Shown here piece after piece: positions 1 to 8,074 of a stretch of DNA of 64,000 bases. The first letter of the stretch is position 1, and each line of letters opens with the position of its first letter. The stretch covers positions 310,001 to 374,000 of the forward strand of contig NZ_NOYD01000013.1 of NCBI RefSeq assembly GCF_002258315.1. Direction: 5' to 3'. The DNA comes from Rhodococcus sp. 06-462-5. GTDB taxonomy: Bacteria; Actinomycetota; Actinomycetes; Mycobacteriales; Mycobacteriaceae. A program made the translations under genes and the position numbers. The notes beneath the pieces are model-generated. The model searched no databases and was not told where the DNA came from. It saw nothing but the letters and a program-made list of their open reading frames with translations.

Positions 1-409
1 CTTCGGCCGCGGTGCTCCGCCACTTCGCGACACCCTTGGATGCCTTCGGGCCCTCCCACCGTGCGACGCATCGCGCGGACTGCCACGGCACGACGGCATC
101 GACGCCCGCTTCGGTGGCCAGCTCGACGGCGAGTTCCGATCGATCCGCCTTCGGCAATGCCTGCACCAGCGTCACCATCGGGGTGGGACGCGGCATCTCG
201 CTGCGCGCTTGCACGGTCAGTTCCAGTCGGTTCTTCTCGGCTGCGGCGACGACCGTGTCGGCCAGGCCGCCGGCTCCGTCACCGAGCAGCACCCGCTCGC
301 CGACGCGGATGCGTCGTACCGTCGCGGCATGGTGCCCTTCCTTGCCGTCCAGCACGGCGAGCTCCCCGACGTTCGGCAGGGGCGAGAGGTAGAAGACCGT
401 GGGGGCCAT
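1..409 (-). CDS. rsmE: 16S rRNA m3U1498 methyltransferase RsmE (partial, C-terminus off window)
   Basis: About 136 N-terminal residues are visible, beginning MAPTVFYLSPLPNVGE; the gene runs off the left edge. RsmE methylates N3 of U1498 in 16S rRNA using SAM. Visible support is the N-terminal PUA-like domain: the GKEGHHAATVRRIRVGERVL segment (about residues 22-41) followed by the start of the SPOUT domain (MVTLVQALPKADRSE, ELATEAGVDAVVP). The knot and SAM site lie outside the window. The ATG is 4 nt after the dnaJ2 stop, so it is the downstream member of a hrcA-dnaJ2-rsmE run, as in other Mycobacteriales. Confidence 0.9.
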   Translation of the reverse strand, partial: MAPTVFYLSPLPNVGELAVLDGKEGHHAATVRRIRVGERVLLGDGAGGLADTVVAAAEKNRLELTVQARSEMPRPTPMVTLVQALPKADRSELAVELATEAGVDAVVPWQSARCVARWEGPKASKGVAKWRSTAAE

Positions 410-412
410 CGA

Positions 413-1570
413 TCAGCGACCGCTGAAGGCTTCCCGCAACCGCGAGAACAGGCCGCCGCTGTGCGCCGAACCGGTGGTGACGACCTCCGCCGAGTCGCGG
501 TCGCGCATCGACCTGAGCTGTTCGAGCAGGTGGGTCTGCTTGCTGTCGAGCTTGGTCGGCACGATGACCTCGAGGTGGGCGTGCAGGTCGCCGCGAATGC
601 CGGACCGCAGCTTGGGCATGCCGTGACCGCGTAGCACCGTCGTCGAATTCGGTTGTGTGCCTTGCTCGATGGAGATCTCGGTTGGTCCGTCGATGATCGC
701 GTCGATGTTGACCGAGGTGCCGAGTGCCGCGTCGACCATCGGGACACGGACGGTGCAGTGCAGGTCGTCACCGTCGCGTACGAACACCTCGTGCTGCTGT
801 TCGACGATCTCCACGTACAGGTCTCCCGCGGGTCCGCCGCCCGGACCGACCTCACCCTGAGAGGCCAGTCGGATCCGCATGCCGTTGCTCACGCCGACCG
901 GCACCTTGACCGAGATGTCGCGACGCGACCGGACGCGACCGTCACCGCCGCACTTGCGGCAGGGGTCGGGGATGGTCTCGCCTGCGCCGCGGCAGGTGGG
1001 GCACGGGCGGCTGGTCATGACCTGGCCGAGGAACGAGCGCTGTACCGACTGCACTTCACCGGCACCGCCGCAGGTGTCGCAGCGGACCGGCTTCGAGTCA
1101 CCGTTGGTGCCCGAGCCCGTGCACAGGTCGCAGAGGATCGCCGTGTCGACGGTGATGTGCTTGGTCACGCCCGTGGCGCACTCGTCGAGGGTGAGCTTGG
1201 TCCGCAGCAGCGAGTCCGCTCCCGGCTGCACGCGGCCCTTGGGCCCGCGCTGGGATCCGCCCGCGCCGCCGCCGAAGAACGCCTCGAACACATCTCCCAG
1301 GCCACCGCCGAATCCGGCTCCACCGAATCCGCCACCGCCGCCTCCGCCGCCCTGCTGCAGCGGGTCGCCGCCGAGGTCGACGATGCGACGCTTCTCCGGA
1401 TCGGAGAGCACCTCGTATGCGGTGGAGATGTCCTTGAACCGAGCCTGCGCAGCCTCGTCCGGGTTGACGTCCGGGTGCAGTTCTCGCGCCAGCTTGCGGT
1501 AGGCGCGCTTGATCTCCTGGTCCGTCGCCTGCTGGCCGACGCCCAAAGTCCCGTAATAATCCCGTGCCAC
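413..1570 (-). CDS. dnaJ2: molecular chaperone DnaJ (DnaJ2)
   Basis: 385-residue type I Hsp40 co-chaperone that delivers substrates to DnaK and stimulates its ATPase. The J domain covers residues 1-66 with HPD at 32-34. A glycine/phenylalanine-rich stretch follows (about 73-108). A four-repeat CxxCxGxG zinc-binding region starts at CDLCTGSG (Cys147), and the C-terminal peptide-binding domain carries GDLYVEI and RGHGMP motifs. Starts at a GTG. It lies downstream of the repressor gene hrcA and 4 nt from rsmE. The hrcA pairing identifies it as dnaJ2 rather than the dnaJ1 of the dnaK operon. Confidence 0.95.
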   Translation of the reverse strand: MARDYYGTLGVGQQATDQEIKRAYRKLARELHPDVNPDEAAQARFKDISTAYEVLSDPEKRRIVDLGGDPLQQGGGGGGGGFGGAGFGGGLGDVFEAFFGGGAGGSQRGPKGRVQPGADSLLRTKLTLDECATGVTKHITVDTAILCDLCTGSGTNGDSKPVRCDTCGGAGEVQSVQRSFLGQVMTSRPCPTCRGAGETIPDPCRKCGGDGRVRSRRDISVKVPVGVSNGMRIRLASQGEVGPGGGPAGDLYVEIVEQQHEVFVRDGDDLHCTVRVPMVDAALGTSVNIDAIIDGPTEISIEQGTQPNSTTVLRGHGMPKLRSGIRGDLHAHLEVIVPTKLDSKQTHLLEQLRSMRDRDSAEVVTTGSAHSGGLFSRLREAFSGR

Positions 1571-1668
1571 GTCGTCTCTTTCGTCCTAGAAGATGAATCT
1601 CGTTCGATGAAGCTGTGTGCCGGCCGCCCGTGCCCCCGCTGCCGGCGTTCGATCGGTTCTCGCTCGTC

Positions 1669-2712
1669 TCAGCGCTCGGCCAGGACCTCGCCGATGTACC
1701 TGGCAACCGCGGCGACCGACGCAATTGTTCCTGGGTAGTCCATTCGGGTCGGCCCGAGAACACCCATTCCTCCGAGGACCATGCCAGCCGACCCGTACCC
1801 GGTGGAAATCACCGATGTTCCGCGCATCTCCTCGACCTGCGTCTCCTCGCCGATCCGCACCGTGACGGTGCGAGTGTCCTGCGTCACGGCGAGGAGCTTG
1901 AGGACGACCACTTGCTCTTCCAGCGCCTCGAGTACCGCCCTGAGCGATCCGGGAAACCCTGCGTCGCCTGCGAAATCCGCGGCGTTGCGCGTCAGGTTCG
2001 CCGTCCCGCCGAGTACCAGGCGTTCCTCGGGATGCTCGACGAGTGATTCCACCAGCACCGTTGCCGAACGAATCATCGCGTCGCGCAGCGCGGGTGGAGC
2101 GTTCTCGGCCAGTTCGGCCACCGCAGCCGACGCCGCCGCCAGCCGCTTGCCCTCCAGCGCACCACCGAGAAGACGCCGAAGCTGAGCCAGATTCTCGTCG
2201 TCGATCACGTCACCGAGTTCGACGATGCGCTGATCGACCCGCCCGGAGTCGGTGATGAGCACCAGCAGCAGCCGGGCCGGAGTGAGCGCCACCACTTCAA
2301 GGTGACGAACCGAGGACGCCGACAGCGTGGGGTACTGCACCACGGCTACCTGACGGGTCAGCTGAGCCAACAACCGGACACCGCGTCGCAACACGTCGTC
2401 CAGGTCGACGCCGTTCTCGAGGAACTCCAGGATGGCGCGACGTTCGGCCGCCGACAGCGGCTTGACGTCGGCTATCCGGTCGACGAACTGCCGGTAGCCC
2501 TTGTCGGTAGGCACCCGGCCGGAACTGGTGTGCGGCTGGGCGATGTAGCCCTCGGCCTCGAGCACGGCCATGTCGTTGCGCACCGTTGCACTGGACACTC
2601 CCAGGTTGTGGCGCTCGACCAGGGCACGTGAACCGACGGGTTCCTGGGTGGACACGTAGTCCGCCACGATCGCTCGTAGAACCTCGAACCGTCTGTCGTC
2701 GGTGCTCGACAT
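1669..2712 (-). CDS. hrcA: heat-inducible transcription repressor HrcA
   Basis: 347 residues, the usual length for HrcA, which represses groE genes through CIRCE operators. The N-terminal winged-helix domain starts [20 protein letters not shown] and includes the family motifs [10 protein letters not shown] and [10 protein letters not shown], followed by [12 protein letters not shown]. The C-terminal dimerisation/GAF-like part ends [17 protein letters not shown] then [18 protein letters not shown] found no CIRCE in its own upstream region, so its targets are probably elsewhere. It is followed after about 100 nt by dnaJ2. Confidence 0.95.
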   Translation of the reverse strand: MSSTDDRRFEVLRAIVADYVSTQEPVGSRALVERHNLGVSSATVRNDMAVLEAEGYIAQPHTSSGRVPTDKGYRQFVDRIADVKPLSAAERRAILEFLENGVDLDDVLRRGVRLLAQLTRQVAVVQYPTLSASSVRHLEVVALTPARLLLVLITDSGRVDQRIVELGDVIDDENLAQLRRLLGGALEGKRLAAASAAVAELAENAPPALRDAMIRSATVLVESLVEHPEERLVLGGTANLTRNAADFAGDAGFPGSLRAVLEALEEQVVVLKLLAVTQDTRTVTVRIGEETQVEEMRGTSVISTGYGSAGMVLGGMGVLGPTRMDYPGTIASVAAVARYIGEVLAER

Positions 2713-2845
2713 CGGTGCCCACCTCCGTTCTCGTTTCCAATCGTCGCTCGAGTCTAGTAGCCGGCGAACGCATGCTCGTGCAAGGCCTTACTGTGGTCCG
2801 AGTGGAAACGTTCTTTCGATTCGGTCCAGCGGCTCGAGGCTAGCG

Positions 2846-3151
2846 ATGATCTTCAAAGGTGTTCGTGACGGAAAGCCGTACCCCGAGCACGGTCTGTCCA
2901 TCCGAGACTGGTCGAGGATCCCGCCGCGCCAGCTCCGCCTGGACGAGATCGTCACCACCACCAAGGTGCTCGAGTTGGACAGGTTGTTGTCCGAGGACTC
3001 CACCTTCTACGGCGATCTGTTTCCCCACGCGGTGCAGTTCCGCGGCGTCATCTATCTCGAGGACGGCTTGCACCGCGCTGTGCGTGCGGCACTGAGAAAT
3101 CGAACTGTGTTGCACGCCAGGGTGTTCGACTACGACGCCCTCGGAGCCTGA
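2846..3151 (+). CDS. small conserved protein, VapB-antitoxin-like (Rv2375 type)
   Basis: 101 residues from ATG 2846 (MIFKGVRDGKPYPEHG). The protein is nearly invariant in Mycobacteriales, always next to hrcA, and its counterpart in M. tuberculosis is Rv2375. Databases often class it with type II antitoxins of the VapB kind, but no toxin gene lies beside it here, so a true toxin-antitoxin role is doubtful. The conserved core is PPRQLRLDEIVTTTKVLELD and LFPHAVQFRGVIYLEDGLHR. It diverges from hrcA and converges on hemW, sharing a hairpin across the two stop codons. Upstream in-frame codons to 2702 overlap hrcA and do not resemble the family. Confidence 0.8.
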   Translation: MIFKGVRDGKPYPEHGLSIRDWSRIPPRQLRLDEIVTTTKVLELDRLLSEDSTFYGDLFPHAVQFRGVIYLEDGLHRAVRAALRNRTVLHARVFDYDALGA

Positions 3152-3167
3152 GCCAGGTTTCTCAGGC
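3146..3167. terminator. bidirectional hairpin between convergent genes
   Basis: Perfect 7-bp inverted repeat GCCTGAG...CTCAGGC with an 8-nt loop. It spans the stop codons of the VapB-like gene (+) and hemW (-). There is no clear T-tract, as is common for actinobacterial intrinsic terminators. Confidence 0.45.
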
Positions 3168-4373
3168 GGCTGCGATGGTGCGCACCACCGCGTCGGCCAG
3201 CAGTCTGCCTCGGTCGGTCAGCACGAGACGGTCACCCCGGGCCACCATCAACCCGTCCGCGACGGTTTGCTCGGCAGCGGCGCGCTCGGCAGGCCCCAGC
3301 AGAGTTTTCGGCACTCCCGAGCGGAGCCGCACGGTCAACATCAGCTCCTCCAGGTGTCGGTCCTCGGCGCTGAGCAGTTCGCTGCCCAGCACCGGTAGGT
3401 GACCTGCGGCGAGGCGATCGGCATACGCGGCCGGGTGCTTGACGTTCCAGAACCGCGTACCTCCGATGTGACTGTGTGCACCCGGTCCCGCGCCCCACCA
3501 GTCGCCGCCGTCCCAGTAGCCGATGTTGTGGCGGCACTGCGCTGCGGCGTCGGTGGCCCAGTTGGACACCTCGTACCAGGACAGGCCCGCAGCGTTCAAC
3601 GCCGTGTCGATGCGCTCGTAGCGGCTCGCCAGTACGTCGTCGTCGGGGGCAGGCAGCTCACCTCGGCGAACCTTACGGGCCATCGCGGTGCCGTCCTCGA
3701 CGATCAGTGCGTACGCCGAGACGTGGTCGACACCGGCGTCGAGCACCGCGGCGAGAGACTGATCCAGGTCACCGTCACGCTCACCCGGGGTGCCGTAGAT
3801 GAGATCCAGATTGACGTGCTCGAATCCCGCCGCACGTGCTTCCTTGGCCGCGGCGACCGCACGACCCGGCGTGTGCGTGCGATCGAGCACGGCGAGCACA
3901 TGTGGTGCGGCGGACTGCATTCCGAGCGAGATTCGAGTGAAACCCGAGCCGCGGAGCCGGTCGAAGAACTCCGGCGACGTCGATTCCGGGTTGGACTCCG
4001 TGGTCACCTCGCCACCGTCGGTCAGACCGAAACTGGACCGGACCGCATCCAGGACGTCGGCCAAACCGTCGCCCCCGAGCAATGACGGCGTGCCACCGCC
4101 GACGAAGACGGTGTCTGCCGTCGGAACGCGACCCGTGCCCGCCTGAATCAGCCCTGCAGCGGTGTCCAACTCCCGTCGCAGGCCCTCCAACCAGGACTGC
4201 GGCGATGCCGATGTGCCCAGTTCTCCCGCCGTGTAGGTGTTGAAGTCGCAGTACCCGCACCGCGTGGCGCAGAACGGCACGTGCACGTAGATGCCGAACG
4301 CGCGGTCCCCCACCCCGTCGAATGCCTCGACCGGCAGCTCGAAGGTGGACGGGACGGGTACGACGGTATTCAC
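3162..4373 (-). CDS. hemW: heme chaperone HemW (radical SAM, coproporphyrinogen-oxidase-like)
   Basis: HemW binds heme and a [4Fe-4S] cluster and is thought to insert heme into respiratory proteins; older annotation calls it oxygen-independent coproporphyrinogen III oxidase. From GTG 4373 the protein has 403 residues. The radical-SAM motif CATRCGYC is at about residues 35-42, preceded by FGIYVHVPF. Other family motifs are VFVGGGTPSLL, TTESNPEST, RISLGMQS, HVNLDLIYGTPGE and the C-terminal HNIGYWDGGDWWGAGPGAHS. The extra cysteine of true HemN proteins is absent, favouring HemW. The frame is open to GTG 4403, so a start 10 codons earlier is possible. Confidence 0.9.
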   Translation of the reverse strand: MNTVVPVPSTFELPVEAFDGVGDRAFGIYVHVPFCATRCGYCDFNTYTAGELGTSASPQSWLEGLRRELDTAAGLIQAGTGRVPTADTVFVGGGTPSLLGGDGLADVLDAVRSSFGLTDGGEVTTESNPESTSPEFFDRLRGSGFTRISLGMQSAAPHVLAVLDRTHTPGRAVAAAKEARAAGFEHVNLDLIYGTPGERDGDLDQSLAAVLDAGVDHVSAYALIVEDGTAMARKVRRGELPAPDDDVLASRYERIDTALNAAGLSWYEVSNWATDAAAQCRHNIGYWDGGDWWGAGPGAHSHIGGTRFWNVKHPAAYADRLAAGHLPVLGSELLSAEDRHLEELMLTVRLRSGVPKTLLGPAERAAAEQTVADGLMVARGDRLVLTDRGRLLADAVVRTIAAA

Positions 4374-4426
4374 GCCCTCCAGTCTCCCAGAGTTCAGGCC
4401 CACCCGATCCCACTCGTCCTGCCAGC

Positions 4427-4454
4427 CTATTTACCTCGAAATCGGGGTAAATAG
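4427..4454. promoter_or_regulatory. 28-bp near-perfect palindrome between hemW and the sulfur operon
   Basis: The left arm CTATTTACCTCGA and right arm TCGGGGTAAATAG flank a central AA, with 12 of 13 positions complementary. It is AT-rich for this genome. Its centre lies about 60 bp upstream of the predicted transcription start of the sulfite reductase operon and 36-67 bp upstream of the hemW starts. The geometry suggests an operator for a dimeric regulator of the sulfur operon, hemW or both. I do not recognise the regulator. Confidence 0.55.
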
Positions 4455-4487
4455 CCGCCGCGGTCGTCCGTCGCCGCGATGACGTGG

Positions 4488-4493
4488 CACAAT
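4488..4493 (+). promoter_or_regulatory. -10 element of the sulfur operon (leaderless start)
   Basis: CACAAT lies 7 nt upstream of GTG 4501, the spacing expected when the transcript begins at the start codon itself. No convincing -35 hexamer is visible, which fits activator-dependent transcription. Confidence 0.45.
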
Positions 4494-4500
4494 GGCTCCC

Positions 4501-4593
4501 GTGACCGACTCAGGAATTCGACTCGTGGCGCGCCGCCATGTCGATCTCGGCCGTGTCTGCAGCGCGTCGTGTCGACACACGACCGGCTGCTGA
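4501..4593 (+). CDS. cysteine-rich leader peptide (uORF, putative attenuator) upstream of sulfite reductase
   Basis: A 30-residue ORF from GTG 4501 to TGA 4591-4593. It starts MTDSGIRLVARRHVDLGR, matching the RLVxRRHVD signature of short leader peptides found before sulfur genes in actinobacteria. It ends VCSASCRHTTGC, with Cys codons at 20, 24 and at the last position. The GTG is 7 nt after a -10-like CACAAT, so the mRNA is probably leaderless. In mycobacteria, short leaderless Cys-rich uORFs act as cysteine-responsive attenuators; by analogy ribosome pausing at these Cys codons would control the downstream genes. The uORF ends 115 nt before sulfite reductase. Confidence 0.75.
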   Translation: MTDSGIRLVARRHVDLGRVCSASCRHTTGC

Positions 4594-4707
4594 CCAGCCC
4601 TCCTTCGAGCACGTCCATTCGATCCACCGGTTTCCCACTGTCGTAGACAGCGTGAATGTCTGCGCGACTTCCGGGTTCCGGCCAGCACAAAGATGCAGGA
4701 GCAATGC

Positions 4708-6426
4708 ATGTCGTCGACCAGCGACGCGACCACCGACGCTGCCCCCGTTGCACCACGGGAGCGCACGCCGCGGCCGACCAAGCGCCGAGCCGAGGGGCAG
4801 TGGGCACTGGGGTACCGGGAGCCACTGAACGCCAACGAGCAGTCCAAGAAGGACGACAACCCGCTCAACGTACGAGCCCGCATCGAGAACATCTACTCCA
4901 AGCAGGGTTTCGACAGCATCGACAAGGGCGATCTTCGTGGCCGTTTCCGCTGGTGGGGCCTTTACACCCAGCGCGAGCAGGGCTACGACGGCACCTTCAC
5001 CGGTGACGACAACATCGATCTGCTCGAGGCCAAGTACTTCATGATGCGCATCCGCTGCGACGCGGGAGCGTTGAATCTCGAGCAGCTACGCACTCTGGCG
5101 CAGATCTCCCAGGACTTCGGCCGCGACACCGCCGACCTCTCCGATCGGGAGAACGTGCAGTTCCACTGGATCGAGGTGGAGAACGTCCCGGAGATCTGGC
5201 GTCGGATCGAAGCAGTTGGCCTGAAGACCACCGAAGCGTGCGGCGATTGCCCCCGCGTGGTGCTCGGTTCCCCGCTCGCAGGCGAGGCCGTCGACGAGAT
5301 CCTCGACCCCACCTCCGCCATCGACGAGATCGTCGAGCGCTACATCGGCAAGCCCGAGTACTCGAACCTGCCGCGCAAGTTCAAGACGGCGATCTCGGGC
5401 CTGCAGGACGTGGTGCACGAGATCAACGACTGCGCCTTCGTCGGGGTGAACCATCCCGAGCACGGCCCCGGACTGGATCTGTGGGTCGGCGGCGGGCTGT
5501 CCACCAACCCCATGCTCGCGCAGCGCGTCGGCGTCTGGGTTCCGCTCGAGGACGTTCCCGACGTCTGGGAAGGTGTCGTCTCGATCTTCCGCGACTACGG
5601 CTACCGCCGGCTTCGCACCAAGGCGCGCCTGAAGTTCCTCATCAAGGACTGGGGTATCGAGAAGTTCCGCCAGGTCCTCGAGGACGAGTACCTGCACCGC
5701 AAGCTCATCGACGGCCCGGCTCCCGAGAAGCCCGCTCGGCCCCGTGATCACGTCGGGATCCAGAAACTCAAGAACGGCCTCAACGCCGTCGGCGTGGCAC
5801 CCATCGCGGGCCGCGTCTCGGGCACCGTCCTCGCCGCCGTCGCCGACGCCGCCGAGAAGGCCGGGTCGGATCGTGTGCGATTCACGCCGTACCAGAAGCT
5901 GATCGTCCTCGACGTTCCGGACGAGACGCTCGAACAGCTGATCTCCGATCTCGATGCGCTGGGCCTACCCGCCCGACCCTCGCACTGGCGCAAGAACCTG
6001 ATGGCGTGCAGCGGCATCGAGTTCTGCAAGCTCTCGTTCGCCGAAACCCGCAAGCGTTCACAGGTTCTCGTACCGGAGCTCGAAGAGCGCCTGTCCGACA
6101 TCAACAGTCGACTCGACGTTCCGATCACGATCAACATCAACGGCTGCCCCAACTCGTGCGCGCGGTCGCAGATCGCTGACATCGGTTTCAAGGGTCAGTT
6201 GGTCGACGACGGAGACGGGAATCAGATCGAAGGTTTCCAGGTTCATCTCGGAGGCAGCCTCGGTCTGGACAGTGCGTTCGGCCGAAAGTTGCGCCAGCAC
6301 AAGGTCAACAGCTCCGAGCTGGGAGATTACATCGACAGAGTGGTGCGCAATTTCGACAAGCACCGCGAGGACGGCGAACGGTTCGCTCAGTGGGCCGTGC
6401 GAGCAGACGAGGCGGATTTGCGATGA
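4708..6426 (+). CDS. sir: assimilatory ferredoxin-sulfite reductase (siroheme/[4Fe-4S], SirA/NirA type)
   Basis: Six-electron reduction of sulfite to sulfide with ferredoxin as donor, in the cytosol. The 572-residue protein has two ferrodoxin-reductase-like repeats. The siroheme/[4Fe-4S] ligands are CSGIEFC and NGCPNSC (C-x5-C and C-x3-C). An upstream ACGDCPR motif holds the cysteine that cross-links to a tyrosine in the M. tuberculosis NirA structure. ATG 4708 is preferred because GGAG lies 6 nt upstream; ATG 4693 would add five residues. It leads an operon with cysH, cysD, cysN and a chelatase, so sulfite rather than nitrite is the expected substrate. Confidence 0.93.
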   Translation: MSSTSDATTDAAPVAPRERTPRPTKRRAEGQWALGYREPLNANEQSKKDDNPLNVRARIENIYSKQGFDSIDKGDLRGRFRWWGLYTQREQGYDGTFTGDDNIDLLEAKYFMMRIRCDAGALNLEQLRTLAQISQDFGRDTADLSDRENVQFHWIEVENVPEIWRRIEAVGLKTTEACGDCPRVVLGSPLAGEAVDEILDPTSAIDEIVERYIGKPEYSNLPRKFKTAISGLQDVVHEINDCAFVGVNHPEHGPGLDLWVGGGLSTNPMLAQRVGVWVPLEDVPDVWEGVVSIFRDYGYRRLRTKARLKFLIKDWGIEKFRQVLEDEYLHRKLIDGPAPEKPARPRDHVGIQKLKNGLNAVGVAPIAGRVSGTVLAAVADAAEKAGSDRVRFTPYQKLIVLDVPDETLEQLISDLDALGLPARPSHWRKNLMACSGIEFCKLSFAETRKRSQVLVPELEERLSDINSRLDVPITININGCPNSCARSQIADIGFKGQLVDDGDGNQIEGFQVHLGGSLGLDSAFGRKLRQHKVNSSELGDYIDRVVRNFDKHREDGERFAQWAVRADEADLR

Positions 6427-7133
6427 GTACCAGGCTGAATTTGACGGTGGAGCAATTGAAGGACATCGCCGAGCGCGGTGCCCGCGAACTCGACGGGGCG
6501 AGCCCACTGGAGCTGTTGCAGTGGGCCGAGGACAACTTCGGTAACGACTTCATCGTTGCCTCCAACATGCAGGACGGGGTTCTCGTGCACCTCGCTGCAC
6601 AGGTCCATCCCGGTGTGGACGTGCTGTTCCTCGACACCGGCTACCACTTCGCCGAGACCATCGGAACGCGCGACGCCGTCGAGGCCGTCTACGGCGTGCA
6701 CGTGGTCAACGCCCGCGCCGAGAAGACCGTTGCCGAACAGGATTCGATCGAGGGCAAGGACCTGTTCGCCCGCGAGCCCAACCGGTGCTGCGCGATGCGC
6801 AAGGTCGCACCCTTGAAGAAGGAACTGGCGAACTACAGCGCCTGGGTCACCGGCATCCGGCGAGTCGAAGCACCCACCCGTGCCAACGCCCCGCTGATCT
6901 CGTTCGACGACGCCTTCGGCCTGGTCAAGATCAACCCGATCGCACCGTGGTCGGACGAGCAGATGCAGGCCTACATCGACGAACATTCGATTCTGGTCAA
7001 TCCCCTCGTCGACGAGGGCTATCCGTCCATCGGGTGCGCACCGTGCACCGTCAAACCTGCCCCCGGAGCCGACCCGCGTAGCGGTCGTTGGGCCGGCAAG
7101 GCCAAGACCGAATGTGGGTTGCACGCCTCATGA
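6423..7133 (+). CDS. cysH: adenylyl-sulfate (APS) reductase CysH
   Basis: Thioredoxin-dependent reduction of adenylyl-sulfate to sulfite and AMP. 236 residues with the PAPS-reductase fold: VASNMQDGVLVHLA replaces the SGGKDS loop, followed by LFLDTGYHF. The pairs RCCAMRKV and GCAPC provide the four [4Fe-4S] cysteines that mark the APS-using class, and the C-terminal KTECGLH holds the catalytic cysteine. The ATG overlaps the sulfite reductase stop (ATGA), as does the next gene, so translation is coupled. No APS kinase is present, matching direct use of APS. Confidence 0.95.
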   Translation: MSTRLNLTVEQLKDIAERGARELDGASPLELLQWAEDNFGNDFIVASNMQDGVLVHLAAQVHPGVDVLFLDTGYHFAETIGTRDAVEAVYGVHVVNARAEKTVAEQDSIEGKDLFAREPNRCCAMRKVAPLKKELANYSAWVTGIRRVEAPTRANAPLISFDDAFGLVKINPIAPWSDEQMQAYIDEHSILVNPLVDEGYPSIGCAPCTVKPAPGADPRSGRWAGKAKTECGLHAS

Positions 7134-8074
7134 CACTCGACCTCACCTCGGCCACCGTCGGTCGAACCCATCTCGACGCAGATCGGTTCGACACTCTCGA
7201 CGCACTCGAATCCGAGGCCATCCACATCTTCCGCGAGGTGGCGGGCGAGTTCGAGCGCCCCGTCATCCTGTTCTCCGGCGGCAAAGACTCGACCGTCCTG
7301 CTGCACCTGGCGATCAAGGCGTTCTGGCCCGCTCCCCTGCCGTTCGCACTGCTCCACGTCGACACCGGCCACAACCTGCAGGAGGTGCTGGACTTCCGCG
7401 ATCACGTGGTCGCCAAGTACAACCTGCGCCTGCACGTGGCCAGCGTCGAGGAGTACCTCGCCGACGGTCGTCTCACCGAGCGCCCCGACGGCATCCGCAA
7501 CCCGCTGCAGACCGTGCCCCTCCTCGACGCGATCTCCGAGAACCGGTTCGATGCCGTGTTCGGCGGTGCCCGACGCGACGAGGAACGCGCCCGCGCCAAG
7601 GAACGAATCTTCTCGCTGCGCAACGCATTCGGGCAGTGGGAGCCCAAGAAGCAGCGCCCCGAACTGTGGAACCTGTACAACGGCAAGCACTCTCCCGGCG
7701 AGCAGGTGCGAGTGTTCCCGCTCAGCAACTTCACCGAACTCGACATCTGGCGCTACATCGCCCGTGACGACGTGGAACTGGCCAGCATCTACTACGCCCA
7801 CCAGCGCCCTGTCTACCAGCGCGACGGCATGTGGATGACGCCCGGAGTGTGGGGCGGGCCGGCCGAGAACGAAGAGCTGCAGACTCTCTCGGTGCGCTAC
7901 CGCACCGTCGGCGACGGATCCACCACCGGTGCCGTGTTGTCCGAGGCCGCCGACAACCAGGCGATCCTCGCCGAGGTCGCAGCGTCACGACTGACCGAAC
8001 GCGGAGCCACCCGCGGCGACGACCGCGTCTCCGAGGCTGCCATGGAAGATCGCAAACGAGAAGGATACTTCTGA
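7130..8074 (+). CDS. cysD: sulfate adenylyltransferase subunit 2 CysD
   Basis: The ATP-pyrophosphatase subunit that adenylates sulfate to APS with the GTPase CysN. 314 residues from the ATG that overlaps the cysH stop (ATGA). The PP-loop is SGGKDSTVLLHLA; the family motifs LLHVDTGHN, FGGARRDEERARAKER and FPLSNFTELDIWRYI are intact. The C-terminus ends DRKREGYF, typical of CysD. In M. tuberculosis cysD sits elsewhere next to a fused cysNC; here it is inside the reductase operon. Confidence 0.96.
   Translation: MTLDLTSATVGRTHLDADRFDTLDALESEAIHIFREVAGEFERPVILFSGGKDSTVLLHLAIKAFWPAPLPFALLHVDTGHNLQEVLDFRDHVVAKYNLRLHVASVEEYLADGRLTERPDGIRNPLQTVPLLDAISENRFDAVFGGARRDEERARAKERIFSLRNAFGQWEPKKQRPELWNLYNGKHSPGEQVRVFPLSNFTELDIWRYIARDDVELASIYYAHQRPVYQRDGMWMTPGVWGGPAENEELQTLSVRYRTVGDGSTTGAVLSEAADNQAILAEVAASRLTERGATRGDDRVSEAAMEDRKREGYF

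Noticed and set aside
2713-2845. CIRCE operator before hrcA
   Set aside because: No TTAGCACTC/GAGTGCTAA-like inverted repeat is present in the hrcA upstream region.
2846-3151. VapBC toxin-antitoxin pair
   Set aside because: No PIN-domain toxin follows; the next gene is hemW on the other strand.
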